DNA of 64,000 bases, taken from the NCBI GenBank assembly GCA_025454925.1, contig JALONM010000001.1:82175-146174 (forward strand), in the 5' to 3' direction. The notes under the pieces are model-generated. The model was not told where the DNA came from. It worked only from the letters and a program-made list of their open reading frames with translations, and made no database searches. The position numbers were made by a program, and so were the translations under genes. Source of the DNA: Cytophagaceae bacterium. GTDB taxonomy: Bacteria > Bacteroidota > Bacteroidia > Cytophagales > Cytophagaceae. Shown here one piece after another: positions 8,667 through 18,324 of this stretch; within the stretch, counting starts at the first letter, position 1; each line of letters opens with the position of its first letter.

Positions 8667-11600
8667 CTATTTCGTTTTTACAACTTTAGTGGTATGCTCG
8701 CCATCCTCTGCCACTACTCTTACAGAGTAATAACCAGCAGGCAGATCTTTCCCAAACTCAAAACTATCTTCCAAAATATTCTCTACCTGCATTACTAAAT
8801 TCCCTTTGGTATCAGTAACAAATACTGAAATAATTTTAGCATTCGGCACAAAAATCACCGTCGTTTCTTCAAAAGGCTGTGGTATTGCCGATACGGGGGC
8901 CGGACTTGCAGAACAGCCTCCAACTTTAACGGTTTTGCTATACTCTTTATACCATGGCGCCTGAGAGAAGTTTACACCACAATACACGGTAAAGGTAGTG
9001 CCGTTCATATAAGCAGGGATCGCATAGGTAGCCTTTTTATTATCGGTGGCATCAATGGTAGTCGTGGCTCCGCTGTTGCTCCACCAATTTAAACTGGTAA
9101 TAGCATTCACATCAGGTACCAGTGTATACAACACCGTTTGTCCTGCGTCAATGCAAGAAGGGCCATTGATACCAAAAGAACTCACCGTGTTCACAGTAAT
9201 AGTTACGGCAGCAGAAGTAGCGACGGCACCTGCATTATCAGTAGCGCGAGCAGTCAATGTATAATTTCCGGCCACCACACCAATCCAACTAAAGGAGTAA
9301 GGAGCAGAAAGATCTGTACCGAGTAAAGTGCTTCCCTGATAAAAATCCACTTTACTTATGCTTCCGTCCGCATCACTGGCATTGGCTGCTATGGCAATGG
9401 TGGCAGGAGCCGTAAAGGTAGCGTTTGACAGCGGCGCAGTAATTGAAACTTGTGGTGGTGTATTTACCGGATTGGTGACAACTATGGAAATACTGGCACT
9501 GGTCACTGCCCCCAAATTATCGGTGACACGTGCGCTAAGGGTGTAGGTTCCAGCTAACACATTTGTCCAACTAAATGAATACGGAGCACTAATATCTGTT
9601 CCCAGCAAGGTAGCACCGTTGTAGAAGTCTACCTTGGCAACCGAACCGTCGGCATCGCTCGCTGCAGCAGTGATGGACACGCTGGCTGGCGCTAGAAAAG
9701 AGGCGTTATTTAACGGTGAGGTTATACTTACCTGTGGTGGATTATTTACAACATTGTTTACCGTGATAACCGCCACTGCGGAGTTGGCAACTGCTCCGGA
9801 ATTATCGGTGGCACGCGCACTTATAGAATAGGTTCCTGCAGCTACACCCGACCAATTCATGCTATAAGGTGCGGTAGCATCAGTTCCAAGTAATGTGGTT
9901 CCATTGTAAAAATCCACCTTGCTTATAGACCCATCTGCATCGCTGGCATTCGCCGATATGGTAACTGAAGCCGGCGCAGAAAACGTAGCATTGTTCACAG
10001 GAGCGGTCAACAAAATCGTTGGTGGTGTATTGACATAGGTTCCATAGAATGAAATCTCCGCCACATTTCCATTACTTCCAACCGGTGATAAATAGCGTAG
10101 GTAACGGAAATTTGATGCATTGGAAACGGTAATACAATTCCACTCCAAGCCTGGTACTCCCGCGATGGTGGCCAGATCTGTGACAGTAGCAAACGTTGCG
10201 GAATTACTTCCCTGGAATTTTCCACCCGTCATTCTCCCTTCAAATCCTGCTCTTGGGAAAAAGCGAACACCGGAAACAGTCGCATTTCTTCCTAAATCAA
10301 ATCCTACCCATGATCCATCGGCCATTGGCGAATCAAAAAACGTAGAGGTGTTTCCATCAACGGCCTTGCCTTTGTCGTCTCCCAGATTATTCCAGGAGCC
10401 GTCTGTGCCAATAATAGTCGTTGATCTCAACTCTGCACCCGATACGGTACATGGAGGATTGGATACGACCACTACAATACCTGTGGTGTTGGAGAATGCG
10501 CCTAAATTATCGGTAGCTTTCGCAGTAAGCGTATACGTTCCTGCAGGCACATTAGTCCATGTGAAGGAATAAGGAGCACTTAGATCAGTACCGATCAAGG
10601 TACTACCCTGGAAGAATTCAACTTTGCTAACCGATCCATCGGCATCGCTGGCAGTGGCCGTTAAGCTAATAGAGGCCGGAGCAAGAAATGAAGCATTGTT
10701 GGCAGGGGAAGTAAGACTGATGGAAGGTGCCAGGTTTCCGGTTGAATTTTTAATGATCGGAGCTTCCCAAAGTCCTCGTCCGGAAGTGGCTACACGCAAC
10801 ATACCAATGGAGTAGTTAATTTCCAATTCGGAAACCGGTACATTAGGCAATCCATCAAAATAATCAACCCAGGTGGTGGTGCCAGGTTTTAAATAATATA
10901 CTCCCACCGAAAGACCAACGTACAAGATATCTTCCGGATTTTTCTGATACACAATACAACGCTTTCCTATATTAGGAAGATTGAAAGTAACATTAGTCCA
11001 ATTAGTTCCAGCATTATCAGATTTAAAAACACCACTATTAGTAATGACACTTACCTTGTTCGCATCGGTAGGGTGCACGCTGATGTAATTGATTCCTCCA
11101 CTCAAGCCTGCTGTGATGTTTGTCCAACTGGTTCCACCATTTTTGGTAACCCACATGGTTCCGCCATCAGCAGCATACAAAAACTGATTATTGGAAGGCG
11201 CAATGGTAGCGGCTTCCAGACCTGAGGAGGTTCCAAAACTGGAAATCTTTGTCCAACTGGCTCCGCCATTGGTTGATTTCCAAACATCACGATAGCCGAT
11301 GTAAATGGTAGAAGGACTCACTGGATCGATGAATAATGGCGTTACCCAATTTCCACCACCACCAGGAGGTTCGCTAATACCTGTGCGGCTCATTCCACCA
11401 TTGGTAGATTTCCAAAGACCACCATTTTGCAAACAAGCATACACATTATTTTTGTTATTGTAATCAATGACTACTTCCATACCGTCTGCTCCTGCCCAAT
11501 CGCGCCAGTTATTCACATTTTTGGTCAGCAATATGCTTTGTCCATTATCCTGAGATCCACCGCCAATAAAATAGGGATCTGATTCTATACCACCGATGCG

Positions 11601-12944
11601 GTAGAACTCTCTATTGCCTTTACCAAAGGAAATAATACTCCAGTCGTCGCCTTCATTAATGCTTTTAAACAAGCCTCCATCGCTGCCGCAATACACGGCA
11701 CTTCCAACCCATTCCAGGGCATGCACATCGGCATGTACATATCCAACCGGATTTCCCCAGGTCCATTCCGAAACCTGATAGTAGGTTACTCCACCATCGT
11801 TAGAACCCCAAAGGTTAATACCACCAATGATTATTTTATTGGCGTTGGTAGGCGAAGCCGTAATGGCCATATCGTATCCGGCCTGTCCACCTCCTTCACG
11901 AGGATTATATCCAAAATAATTGGTTCCATTGGCAGGATTGGCAGCTAGCTGAGTGGTAAATGAAGCCCCACTGTTGGAGGAACGGAATACAAACCCAAGC
12001 TCTTCACCTTTGGCCTGAACTACATACACATAATTTGGATTGGCTGGAGTAACGGCCAAAAATGACCGGCCGGAAGTAGTAAGGCCTGCAGTAATAAGGC
12101 TAAAAGTTGAACCATTGTTAGTGGAACGGAAAAAAGTATTTCCGCACGCATACACAATAGAAGGGTCGCCGGGCTTAAAATCCAGGTCATTAAAACCTCC
12201 GCCTTGTACCAGTGTAAACGTACTACCAGCATCGGTGGAACGAAAAATACCATTGGTGGAAGCCACTAACACCACAGAGGGATTAGCTGGATTATAAATT
12301 ATTTTTTTAGGGTTCCCGTTGGTAAGACTGGTATTCGTCCAGGAAATACCACCGTTGGTTGATTTTAAAATTCCTAAACCACTGATGCCTGCCAGCACCA
12401 GGTTGGAATTGGTAGGATGCACTTCTACGCAATTCGAATATACAGCGGGTAAATGATCGGTAAGCGGAATCCAGGAAGTACCGCCGTTAGTGGTTTTCCA
12501 AACACCACCTACCCCACTGGAGTAGATTACCTGATTGTTTTGCGGATCTACACTAATGTAGGTAACGCGACCCATACCTGGAGAATAATGCGCCGTTACA
12601 TTGAATTTATGAGGTCCTAGTTCTGTATACACATTTCCAACTTTAGCAGCAGGACGAGCCTTGCGCGCTGCAATAAGCTTCTCATGTTCGTTCCAAACCT
12701 GACGGGCAGTTTGCATGCCTGATGAATTCATAGACAACAAGCGTTCGTATTCCCAGCGTTTGAACGCCTTATAACCAGAGCCCTTGCCGGTTCCATGGTC
12801 TTTAAAATATTCTTCCGCCATTCGCTGAACTTCGTAAAAATCAGCGTCTGGATCTTGCATCATTTCTAGAAATTTCTGAGCCTGCATGGGTAGTTGAACC
12901 AGCAGTAGAATCAGAAGAAATGCATGAGTAAACATTCGTAGCAT
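8667..12944 (-). CDS. Secreted BNR/sortilin-like beta-propeller protein with F5/8C, four Ig repeats and T9SS sorting domain (paralog 3)
   Basis: This 1425-residue protein has a signal peptide (1-22, ending PMQAQ), the shared N-terminal module (KFLEMMQDPD, GTGKG-GYK, KRWEYERLL) and the shared propeller (~100-735). The tail differs from its paralogs: one Ig-like domain (~740-825), a discoidin/F5-8 type C domain (~836-971, with KAVDGNTSTFFDSP and WVGFDLG motifs), three more Ig domains (~975-1245), a PKD/Ig-like segment with CIDAGQTVLYTL (~1250-1340) and a T9SS sorting domain (~1345-1425) with PQPFEETT. The four Ig repeats all carry ASDADGS and VDFYNG or VEFFQG motifs. It is probably a surface glycan-binding protein. 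It is convergent with paralog 2, so the group has been duplicated, inverted and given a new tail. Confidence 0.9.
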   Translation of the reverse strand: MLRMFTHAFLLILLLVQLPMQAQKFLEMMQDPDADFYEVQRMAEEYFKDHGTGKGSGYKAFKRWEYERLLSMNSSGMQTARQVWNEHEKLIAARKARPAAKVGNVYTELGPHKFNVTAHYSPGMGRVTYISVDPQNNQVIYSSGVGGVWKTTNGGTSWIPLTDHLPAVYSNCVEVHPTNSNLVLAGISGLGILKSTNGGISWTNTSLTNGNPKKIIYNPANPSVVLVASTNGIFRSTDAGSTFTLVQGGGFNDLDFKPGDPSIVYACGNTFFRSTNNGSTFSLITAGLTTSGRSFLAVTPANPNYVYVVQAKGEELGFVFRSSNSGASFTTQLAANPANGTNYFGYNPREGGGQAGYDMAITASPTNANKIIIGGINLWGSNDGGVTYYQVSEWTWGNPVGYVHADVHALEWVGSAVYCGSDGGLFKSINEGDDWSIISFGKGNREFYRIGGIESDPYFIGGGSQDNGQSILLTKNVNNWRDWAGADGMEVVIDYNNKNNVYACLQNGGLWKSTNGGMSRTGISEPPGGGGNWVTPLFIDPVSPSTIYIGYRDVWKSTNGGASWTKISSFGTSSGLEAATIAPSNNQFLYAADGGTMWVTKNGGTSWTNITAGLSGGINYISVHPTDANKVSVITNSGVFKSDNAGTNWTNVTFNLPNIGKRCIVYQKNPEDILYVGLSVGVYYLKPGTTTWVDYFDGLPNVPVSELEINYSIGMLRVATSGRGLWEAPIIKNSTGNLAPSISLTSPANNASFLAPASISLTATASDADGSVSKVEFFQGSTLIGTDLSAPYSFTWTNVPAGTYTLTAKATDNLGAFSNTTGIVVVVSNPPCTVSGAELRSTTIIGTDGSWNNLGDDKGKAVDGNTSTFFDSPMADGSWVGFDLGRNATVSGVRFFPRAGFEGRMTGGKFQGSNSATFATVTDLATIAGVPGLEWNCITVSNASNFRYLRYLSPVGSNGNVAEISFYGTYVNTPPTILLTAPVNNATFSAPASVTISANASDADGSISKVDFYNGTTLLGTDATAPYSMNWSGVAAGTYSISARATDNSGAVANSAVAVITVNNVVNNPPQVSITSPLNNASFLAPASVSITAAASDADGSVAKVDFYNGATLLGTDISAPYSFSWTNVLAGTYTLSARVTDNLGAVTSASISIVVTNPVNTPPQVSITAPLSNATFTAPATIAIAANASDADGSISKVDFYQGSTLLGTDLSAPYSFSWIGVVAGNYTLTARATDNAGAVATSAAVTITVNTVSSFGINGPSCIDAGQTVLYTLVPDVNAITSLNWWSNSGATTTIDATDNKKATYAIPAYMNGTTFTVYCGVNFSQAPWYKEYSKTVKVGGCSASPAPVSAIPQPFEETTVIFVPNAKIISVFVTDTKGNLVMQVENILEDSFEFGKDLPAGYYSVRVVAEDGEHTTKVVKTK
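9195..10029 (-). repeat. Three tandem Ig-domain coding repeats
   Basis: Inside the gene at 8667-12944, three consecutive ~270-bp units encode Ig domains of very similar sequence (APAS/APAT, ASDADGS, VDFYNG or VDFYQG, LLGTD, APYSF or APYSM, ARATDN or ARVTDN). A fourth, related unit lies beyond the F5/8C domain near 10480-10730. Similarity at both protein and DNA level suggests recent internal duplication and makes this stretch prone to recombination. Confidence 0.8.
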
Positions 12945-13179
12945 AGGCTTCGTGGGGTTTTGGGTTAATGGTTAGGTTATAAAATAATAGCTACCAATTA
13001 TATAAATAATACAACATCAAGACTACTATACTAAATTAAAAACCAAAAAAATATTTTAATAGTTATACAAATATTAAAATTGTCACATATCGAATTTCAT
13101 GGATGTAGATTCCAGACTTAGATATAAAAGAAAAATTAGATAAGAGGAAAATTAAAAGCCTGAGAAGGCAATGGAAAGG

Positions 13180-14412
13180 TCACAAGGGAAATTGAGCTGC
13201 TGCAGTGCCTGCAATCCAGGACGTCGTCCAGGCAGCCTGAAAATTAAAGCCCCCGGTAAGTGCGTCAATATCCAACACTTCTCCTGCCATAAAGAGTCCG
13301 GGGTATTGAAAAAGCATCATAGTTTCAGGATCCACTTGAGATAATTCTACACCTCCGGCGGTTACAAATTCTTCTTTGAAGGTTGTTTTACCCTTCATCT
13401 CAAAAATTCCATTCCTGAGTTCTTCGTTTAATTTATTTACCGCTTTTGAAGGAGCTTCTGCCCACTTCACCTGAGGCATACCGGCAAGTTCTAATTGACG
13501 CTCCCACAAACGCTTGGGGAATTGAAAGCTAGGGTGACCATATACCTGCCTTTGCCCATGCACATTGCGTTGTGTTTGCCACCAATCTTTTAAGTCTGTT
13601 TCTTTGAAAGAAGGCACCCAATTCAATAAAAATTTCTGTTGATACTGTTGTGTGGCCAATTCGCGGGCGGCTTTGGAGGAAAGTTGAAGGATAGCAGGCC
13701 CACTAAATCCCCAGTGTGTAATGAGTAAAGGTCCTGAGGCTTCGTGTCCGGTTCCCATCAGTTTGACCTGCGCCATAGGCACAGCAATACCTTCCAACCC
13801 TTGGTAACGATGTTCAGACAAATTAAAAGAAAACAAAGAAGGAACCGGCGTAATGATTTGAACTCCAAGCCCAGATAAAAATGTATAGTCCTTGAGATGA
13901 GGAAATCCTCCTGTTGTTACCAACACAGCCGCGGATCGATAACTCGTGCCATCGGCACAACGCACTTCCCAGCCTGTTTCCATGCGCAACAAGGTAAGCA
14001 CCTGCTTATGATATTCTACAGTCAACGAGGTTGACTGGGCTGCCTGAAGAAAACAATCAACAATTGTTTGTGAGGAATCCGTAGTAGGAAACATACGACC
14101 ATCGGCTTCTACTTTCAAAAATACTCCCCGGGACTTGAACCATTCTACCGTATCGCGCGGAGCGAACTTTCGGAATGCCCGCTTGAGTATTTTTTGGCCC
14201 CTGGGATAATGCTTGAGAAGATAGGCCAAATCCTCTGTATGGTGCGTTACGTTGCAACGGCCTCCACCAGAAACCTTTACCTTCGCAAGGGGTTTACTGG
14301 TTTTCTCGAGAATAATCACCTTTTTTTCAGGTGCAAGTTCCTTGACGCGCAAAGCACCAAAAAAACCGGCGGCTCCCGCCCCTATCACCAATACATCGCA
14401 GGATTGCTGCAT
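13180..14412 (-). CDS. NAD(P)/FAD-dependent oxidoreductase, BaiN/HI0933 (YhiN) family
   Basis: The start is set at the ATG at 14412; a TTG 12 nt further upstream would lie directly against the stop of the preceding gene. The N-terminus has a Rossmann FAD-binding motif (VIGAGAAG, residues ~7-14), then the family's KVKVSGGGRCNVTH segment (~45-58) and a C-terminal second dinucleotide motif (GLFMAGEVLDIDALTGGFNFQ) ending in an AWTTS-IAG stretch. About 410 residues is normal for the family. Members are flavoproteins of mostly unknown substrate; the bile-acid activity of BaiN should not be assumed here. The gene follows the DUF853 ATPase with a gap of about 13 nt, so the two probably form an operon. 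Confidence 0.85.
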   Translation of the reverse strand: MQQSCDVLVIGAGAAGFFGALRVKELAPEKKVIILEKTSKPLAKVKVSGGGRCNVTHHTEDLAYLLKHYPRGQKILKRAFRKFAPRDTVEWFKSRGVFLKVEADGRMFPTTDSSQTIVDCFLQAAQSTSLTVEYHKQVLTLLRMETGWEVRCADGTSYRSAAVLVTTGGFPHLKDYTFLSGLGVQIITPVPSLFSFNLSEHRYQGLEGIAVPMAQVKLMGTGHEASGPLLITHWGFSGPAILQLSSKAARELATQQYQQKFLLNWVPSFKETDLKDWWQTQRNVHGQRQVYGHPSFQFPKRLWERQLELAGMPQVKWAEAPSKAVNKLNEELRNGIFEMKGKTTFKEEFVTAGGVELSQVDPETMMLFQYPGLFMAGEVLDIDALTGGFNFQAAWTTSWIAGTAAAQFPL

Positions 14413-14425
14413 AGCAGAAATCAAA

Positions 14426-15958
14426 TTACCTTCTCCCCTTTAGTCCTAAGGCTCCGAGTAAACCTCTGGTCAACTCACGAAAAACAGTACGACCTATTTG
14501 TTTCGTGAGAGAAGAATCCATAACCTCCTCTAAGGTCGATTTTTCTTTTTTACGTTTTGATTTCTCATTCTTGGCTGGCTCCTCCTCTCCTTCTTCCTCA
14601 TCTTTCTCGTCGATTTTTTTCTGAAGGATTTCATATGCCGATTCACGGTCCATGACCTCATTGTATCGGGAAACCATAGAAGAGTTCCTCAAAAGCTGAT
14701 CGATCTCTTCTTCACTCAACACACCCATCCTCGATTGTGGAGCACGAAGTAATGTAGCCACAAGTGGAGTTGGAGTGCCCTTCTCACTCAACACGGTCAC
14801 GGCCGCCTCGCCAATACCCAAGGAGGTTAATAATTCTTCTGTTTGGTAAAAATCAGATAAAGGATAATTGTCTGCTGTCAGTTTAATCATCTTGCGGTCA
14901 TTGGCAGTAAATGCTCTCAAGGCATGTTGCACCTTCATACCCAATTGTCCGAGCACAGCAGCCGGCACATCAGATGGATTCTGAGTACAGAAAAATATTC
15001 CTACCCCTTTCGAACGAATCAACTTAATAATCGTCTCAATCTGATCGAGCAAAGCTTTGGAAGCCTCTTCAAAGATTAAATGGGCCTCATCTATAAAAAT
15101 AACCAACTTGGGCTTTTCCAAATCTCCTGCTTCCGGAAAACGAGCATACACTTCCGCTAACAGGGACAGCATGAATGTAGAAAACAACTTAGGTTTATCC
15201 TGAATATCGGTAAGTTTTACGATTGAAATATACCCTTGCCCTGCCGCATCCTTCCGCAACAAATCTTCTACATCAAACGATCGTTCACCAAAAAAAACGC
15301 CAGCTCCCTGCTGCTCCAATTCGATTACTTTACGAAGGATGGTACCCGTAGAAGTGGTAGAGATTTTTCCATATTGTTGTTCCACGGCTGCCTTTCCAGC
15401 CTCGGAAATATAATTCAACATGGCTTTGAAATCATTTAAATCCAGGAGCGGCAATCGTTCATCATCCGACAACTTAAACATCAGCGAAACGATGCCTGAC
15501 TGTGTATCATTCAAACCTAAAATTTTGGAAAAAAGTACCGGACCAAATTCCGAAACGGTAGCACGCATGCGCGCTCCCTTGGCATTCGAAATGGAAAATA
15601 ACTCAACGGGAAATTTTTTAGGAGTATACGGAATACCAATTTTTTGAGAACGCTCTTCAATGGCCGTGTTAGAAGCCCCTGCAGCGGCAATTCCACTTAG
15701 GTCCCCTTTGATATCCATCATCAAAACAGGCACACCGTTCTCCGAAAGTCCCTCTGCGATGGCTTGCAACGTTTTCGTTTTGCCGGTTCCCGTTGCCCCT
15801 GCAATAAGGCCATGACGGTTCATCGTTTTAAGAGGCAAACGCACCGTTGCTCCAGGCAAGGCAAGGCCATCCAAAATGGCGGTACCCAATACCATAGACG
15901 ATGATTTGAAGGTATATCCTTCCTGTATTGATGTCAAAAATTTGTCTTTACGTTCCAT
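14426..15958 (-). CDS. HerA-like helicase / DUF853 family ATPase (YjgR-type)
   Basis: This 510-residue P-loop NTPase has Walker A GATGTGKT (residues 54-61), preceded by NRHGLIA, and Walker B LVIFIDEAHLIF near 300, then IRSKGVGIFFCTQNPSDVP, a sensor-type segment typical of DUF853. The C-terminal ~60 residues are highly charged and low in complexity (DEKDEEEGEEEP, then lysine-rich). The family resembles HerA/FtsK translocases by fold, but its cellular role is not established. Length matches E. coli YjgR (~500 residues). It is the first gene of a two-gene minus-strand unit with the flavoprotein downstream. Confidence 0.9.
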   Translation of the reverse strand: MERKDKFLTSIQEGYTFKSSSMVLGTAILDGLALPGATVRLPLKTMNRHGLIAGATGTGKTKTLQAIAEGLSENGVPVLMMDIKGDLSGIAAAGASNTAIEERSQKIGIPYTPKKFPVELFSISNAKGARMRATVSEFGPVLFSKILGLNDTQSGIVSLMFKLSDDERLPLLDLNDFKAMLNYISEAGKAAVEQQYGKISTTSTGTILRKVIELEQQGAGVFFGERSFDVEDLLRKDAAGQGYISIVKLTDIQDKPKLFSTFMLSLLAEVYARFPEAGDLEKPKLVIFIDEAHLIFEEASKALLDQIETIIKLIRSKGVGIFFCTQNPSDVPAAVLGQLGMKVQHALRAFTANDRKMIKLTADNYPLSDFYQTEELLTSLGIGEAAVTVLSEKGTPTPLVATLLRAPQSRMGVLSEEEIDQLLRNSSMVSRYNEVMDRESAYEILQKKIDEKDEEEGEEEPAKNEKSKRKKEKSTLEEVMDSSLTKQIGRTVFRELTRGLLGALGLKGRR

Positions 15959-16324
15959 GAACCTTATGCATTATCTGGCGCAAATTAAACAATTATAGCA
16001 TTCTGTACTTTAAAGAAATTAATAATAGCAATAGGTTTCGAAGACCATTATAAAATTAATTTATCCTGATAAATGAAATACAGTATTGTGATTAAACCAA
16101 AACCGTTGATTTGACCTAAAAATAAAAATAAGTAAACTCAGATAAAGTAAATCCAATCACAGGCCAACAAGAAAATATTACTTAAATACAATTTTATTAG
16201 AAACATCGAGAATTAGAAAAATACAAATCATAAGTAAATAATGTTAATTTTACGATATTATATTGAATATTTATTCATATTTATATAACTTTTCAAATAA
16301 AGTAACTTTTTTATCATTTGAACA
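15959..16324. other. AT-rich intergenic region
   Basis: About 370 nt between divergent genes with no supported coding sequence. I see only AT-rich sequence; the promoter of the TerB-like gene is annotated separately at its right edge. Confidence 0.5.
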
Positions 16325-16357
16325 TTTGATTTATAAGTACAAATTGATGTACATTTG
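16325..16357 (+). promoter_or_regulatory. Bacteroidota-type promoter of the TerB-like gene
   Basis: A TTTG at 16325-16328 and TACATTTG at 16350-16357 (consensus TAnnTTTG), 21 nt apart. The predicted transcript start is about 20 nt before the ATG at 16381. Confidence 0.55.
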
Positions 16358-16380
16358 TATCAACTAAAAAACATACAATT

Positions 16381-16812
16381 ATGGTACTCTTTGAAACAAA
16401 GAAAACCAAAAGTTTAAAAAGCCACCTGGCAAACTTGGTTGCAATCGCAAAATCAGACGGTGATTTCTCAGTAGCTGAAAAAAGATTAATTTTTGATATC
16501 GGGGTTAAAAACGGACTTTCAACCGATGAGGTGAAAAAAATTATTCGTAGCGAAAAGCCTATAGAGTTTAAAGTTCCTGAAAACGATTCAGAACGTTTCG
16601 ATGAGCTTTTCGATCTTTGTCTGATGATGAATGCTGACGGTGAAATTTCTGAAGATGAAATTTCAAACTGCATAGAACTGGCCGAGAAACTTGGTTTCAA
16701 AAAACACATTACCGGAGTTTTGGTTCGCCGCATTGTAACATTGGTTACAGGAGAAGACCCAAAAAGCAAAGAAGAAGTAAAAATTCTTTGTGGTGATTTC
16801 TTGGTATTCTAA
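16381..16812 (+). CDS. TerB-like (tellurite resistance TerB fold) protein
   Basis: This 143-residue soluble protein has no signal peptide. It shows the helical TerB pattern: LANLVAIAKSDGDFSVAEKRLI near residues 17-38 and, in the second half, LMMNADGEISEDEISNCI. Both DGD/DGE-x-S-x-x-E motifs are the paired acidic helix-turns expected of this fold and could bind metal. Such small TerB proteins are common and rarely have a proven role; tellurite resistance should not be inferred. No ter neighbours are present. It stands alone between a promoter and a terminator, so it is probably monocistronic. Confidence 0.75.
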   Translation: MVLFETKKTKSLKSHLANLVAIAKSDGDFSVAEKRLIFDIGVKNGLSTDEVKKIIRSEKPIEFKVPENDSERFDELFDLCLMMNADGEISEDEISNCIELAEKLGFKKHITGVLVRRIVTLVTGEDPKSKEEVKILCGDFLVF

Positions 16813-16855
16813 AAATACCATTCCCAAACGTACACACACAATTATTCATAACCTG

Positions 16856-16895
16856 CGCAGCGCTTTCCAATCCTGGATGGTGCTGCGTTTTTTTT
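16856..16895 (+). terminator. Rho-independent terminator of the TerB-like gene
   Basis: CGCAGC (16856-16861) pairs with GCTGCG (16882-16887), with TCCA/TGGA pairing inside the loop, followed by eight T. Confidence 0.8.
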
Positions 16896-17013
16896 ATAAG
16901 ATTCTACTAAAATCAACAGCAATCAGCGTCATGTGAATTTTCTCTCACGATCCAGGATTCGCATCGCTGCACTATTCCGAAAGCCTACTACCTAAAAAGA
17001 CAGAAGAAACTTT

Positions 17014-17130
17014 ACGAAGAGTCGAAATTCCCTTACCAGCATTTGTTCCCCTCGAAAATTCTAATTGGGAATCACTCTGTTTGAAAGCGCGTTCAGTTCT
17101 CACTACAATCGCTGCTATTGTCTGATTAGA
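17014..17130 (-). repeat. Possible diverged copy of the repeat at 30302-30480
   Basis: Non-coding stretch that resembles the reverse complement of 30302-30480 in the same order: GAGTCGAAAT, a GTTCCCCTCGAA-like word, GCGCG, and a TACAATCnCTnCT…GTCTnATT tail. The terminal inverted repeats of the other copy are not intact here. The rest of the intergenic region 16896-17223 shows no convincing gene. Confidence 0.35.
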
Positions 17131-17223
17131 GATTACGAATGAATGCTTGAAAAATGAGAGAATGAAGAAAATACGAAGCGGAATTAAATAACAAAGGTTA
17201 GAGGGCTATTCATCATACCCTAT

Positions 17224-17263
17224 AAAAAACGAAGAGGGAGTCACCGTTGTGACTCACCTCTTC
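17224..17263 (-). terminator. Terminator of the GH16 operon
   Basis: Arms 17231-17244 and 17249-17263 pair with a single bulged A (GAAGAGGGAGTCAC against GTGACTC-A-CCTCTTC). On the minus strand the hairpin is followed by six T (A run at 17224-17229). It lies 45-84 nt past the last gene of the operon. Confidence 0.85.
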
Positions 17264-17307
17264 TTTTCCCCAAACACCACTAGGTGTAATCTTAAATATC
17301 TTTTTCT

Positions 17308-18285
17308 TTACGGTTGAAGGGGACCACCATGCGTAAAGACCATATGATCTACTGCTACAGACACGGGAGTAGTAGCTAAAGGTACCGCATCTGACAACAA
17401 AACTAAGGAAACTAAATTAATTTTCTGAGGATTATATGAAATTTCTTCGTTATCAGGGACAAAATCTGTGTACTTAATAGTAACAAGCTTCCACCCAGTC
17501 CAGTTTGGTCGAATATTGTAATTACGGGCAGCCACACCATTTTCCTGCAAACCAATCTGCAACCATGTCTTATTCGATGGTCCGTTGCCGTAAACCATTA
17601 TATTAAAGTACACTTTGTTATAATCAGCGTATAAAGGAAAAAAGCCAGAAGTATAACTTACATCGCTATTTACGGCCCTGATATTCAGAAAATTTACATA
17701 AGGGGATCCTGCTCCTTGCCATGGAGTTCCAGACATATAACAATAATTATTTCCATCAGGGAAACCATAATTGGTAGTTGTACCAGGATATTCAATAGGT
17801 GGCCAGTCCTTTTGCCATGCTATTTTAGGTGCACTAAAATTAGTTACGATCACCGCTCCTGCATCCATATTTCTGCGACCAGCAACTGTCATATTGAGCC
17901 TCAATGTATCGCCAGGAGAATTTGGAAAAGAAACCTTTGCTGTCACTGGTTCCAGAGCAAAGGCAGGCAAGGAACTAGCTCTGCCATCCCATACAATTTT
18001 GGAAGGGTCTATTTCATTTGAAATTCCTTCGACTGTATACTTGGCGCCTGAGTTATTTCCGGTAATAGTAAGTACCCAATAAGCATCCCGTTCGAACACC
18101 GCCTTAAATCCAACTTTCTGGCCAGTCGAAAAATTTGGATTCGAGGTGGTAGCGGTTAAACCTTCTTTCACTACCACTTTGCTAAATATAGCCTTTTGAT
18201 CCGGACCTAAACGCTCCACATCGCTGCAAGCTGATAACAAGCCAACAAAGGTGACAGCAAGTATCCAATTTCTTCCTATTTTCAT
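17308..18285 (-). CDS. Lipoprotein with beta-rich, probably carbohydrate-binding, domains
   Basis: This 325-residue protein has a lipoprotein signal peptide with lipobox LLSAC (Cys20), so it should be lipid-anchored in the outer membrane. I recognise no catalytic motif. The N-terminal ~120 residues look like an Ig-type sheet (FKAVFERDAYWVLTITG, TAKVSFPNSPGDTLRLN). The C-terminal half, with an aromatic-rich core and a WTGWKLVTIKYTDF strand followed by VAVDHMVF, resembles the jelly-roll edge strands of glycan-binding domains. It is the last gene of the GH16 operon, 39 nt after the beta-barrel gene and just before a terminator. By position it is a candidate surface glycan-binding protein, analogous to a SusE/F role, but this is inference only. 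Confidence 0.7.
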   Translation of the reverse strand: MKIGRNWILAVTFVGLLSACSDVERLGPDQKAIFSKVVVKEGLTATTSNPNFSTGQKVGFKAVFERDAYWVLTITGNNSGAKYTVEGISNEIDPSKIVWDGRASSLPAFALEPVTAKVSFPNSPGDTLRLNMTVAGRRNMDAGAVIVTNFSAPKIAWQKDWPPIEYPGTTTNYGFPDGNNYCYMSGTPWQGAGSPYVNFLNIRAVNSDVSYTSGFFPLYADYNKVYFNIMVYGNGPSNKTWLQIGLQENGVAARNYNIRPNWTGWKLVTIKYTDFVPDNEEISYNPQKINLVSLVLLSDAVPLATTPVSVAVDHMVFTHGGPLQP

Positions 18286-18324
18286 ACCATTAATGCGTCT
18301 TGATGTGTCTGAAGTAAACTCTTT

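Noticed and set aside
13158..13169. GCCT-GAGA-AGGC hairpin after the BaiN-family gene
   Set aside because: A stem of only four base pairs is too weak to call a terminator.
16381..16812. Tellurite resistance function for the TerB-like gene
   Set aside because: Only the fold is supported; no other ter genes are present.
16919..17130. Open stretch of ~60 codons without ATG after the TerB-like gene
   Set aside because: No start codon and no family resemblance; the region instead shows faint similarity to the non-coding element at 30.3 kb.
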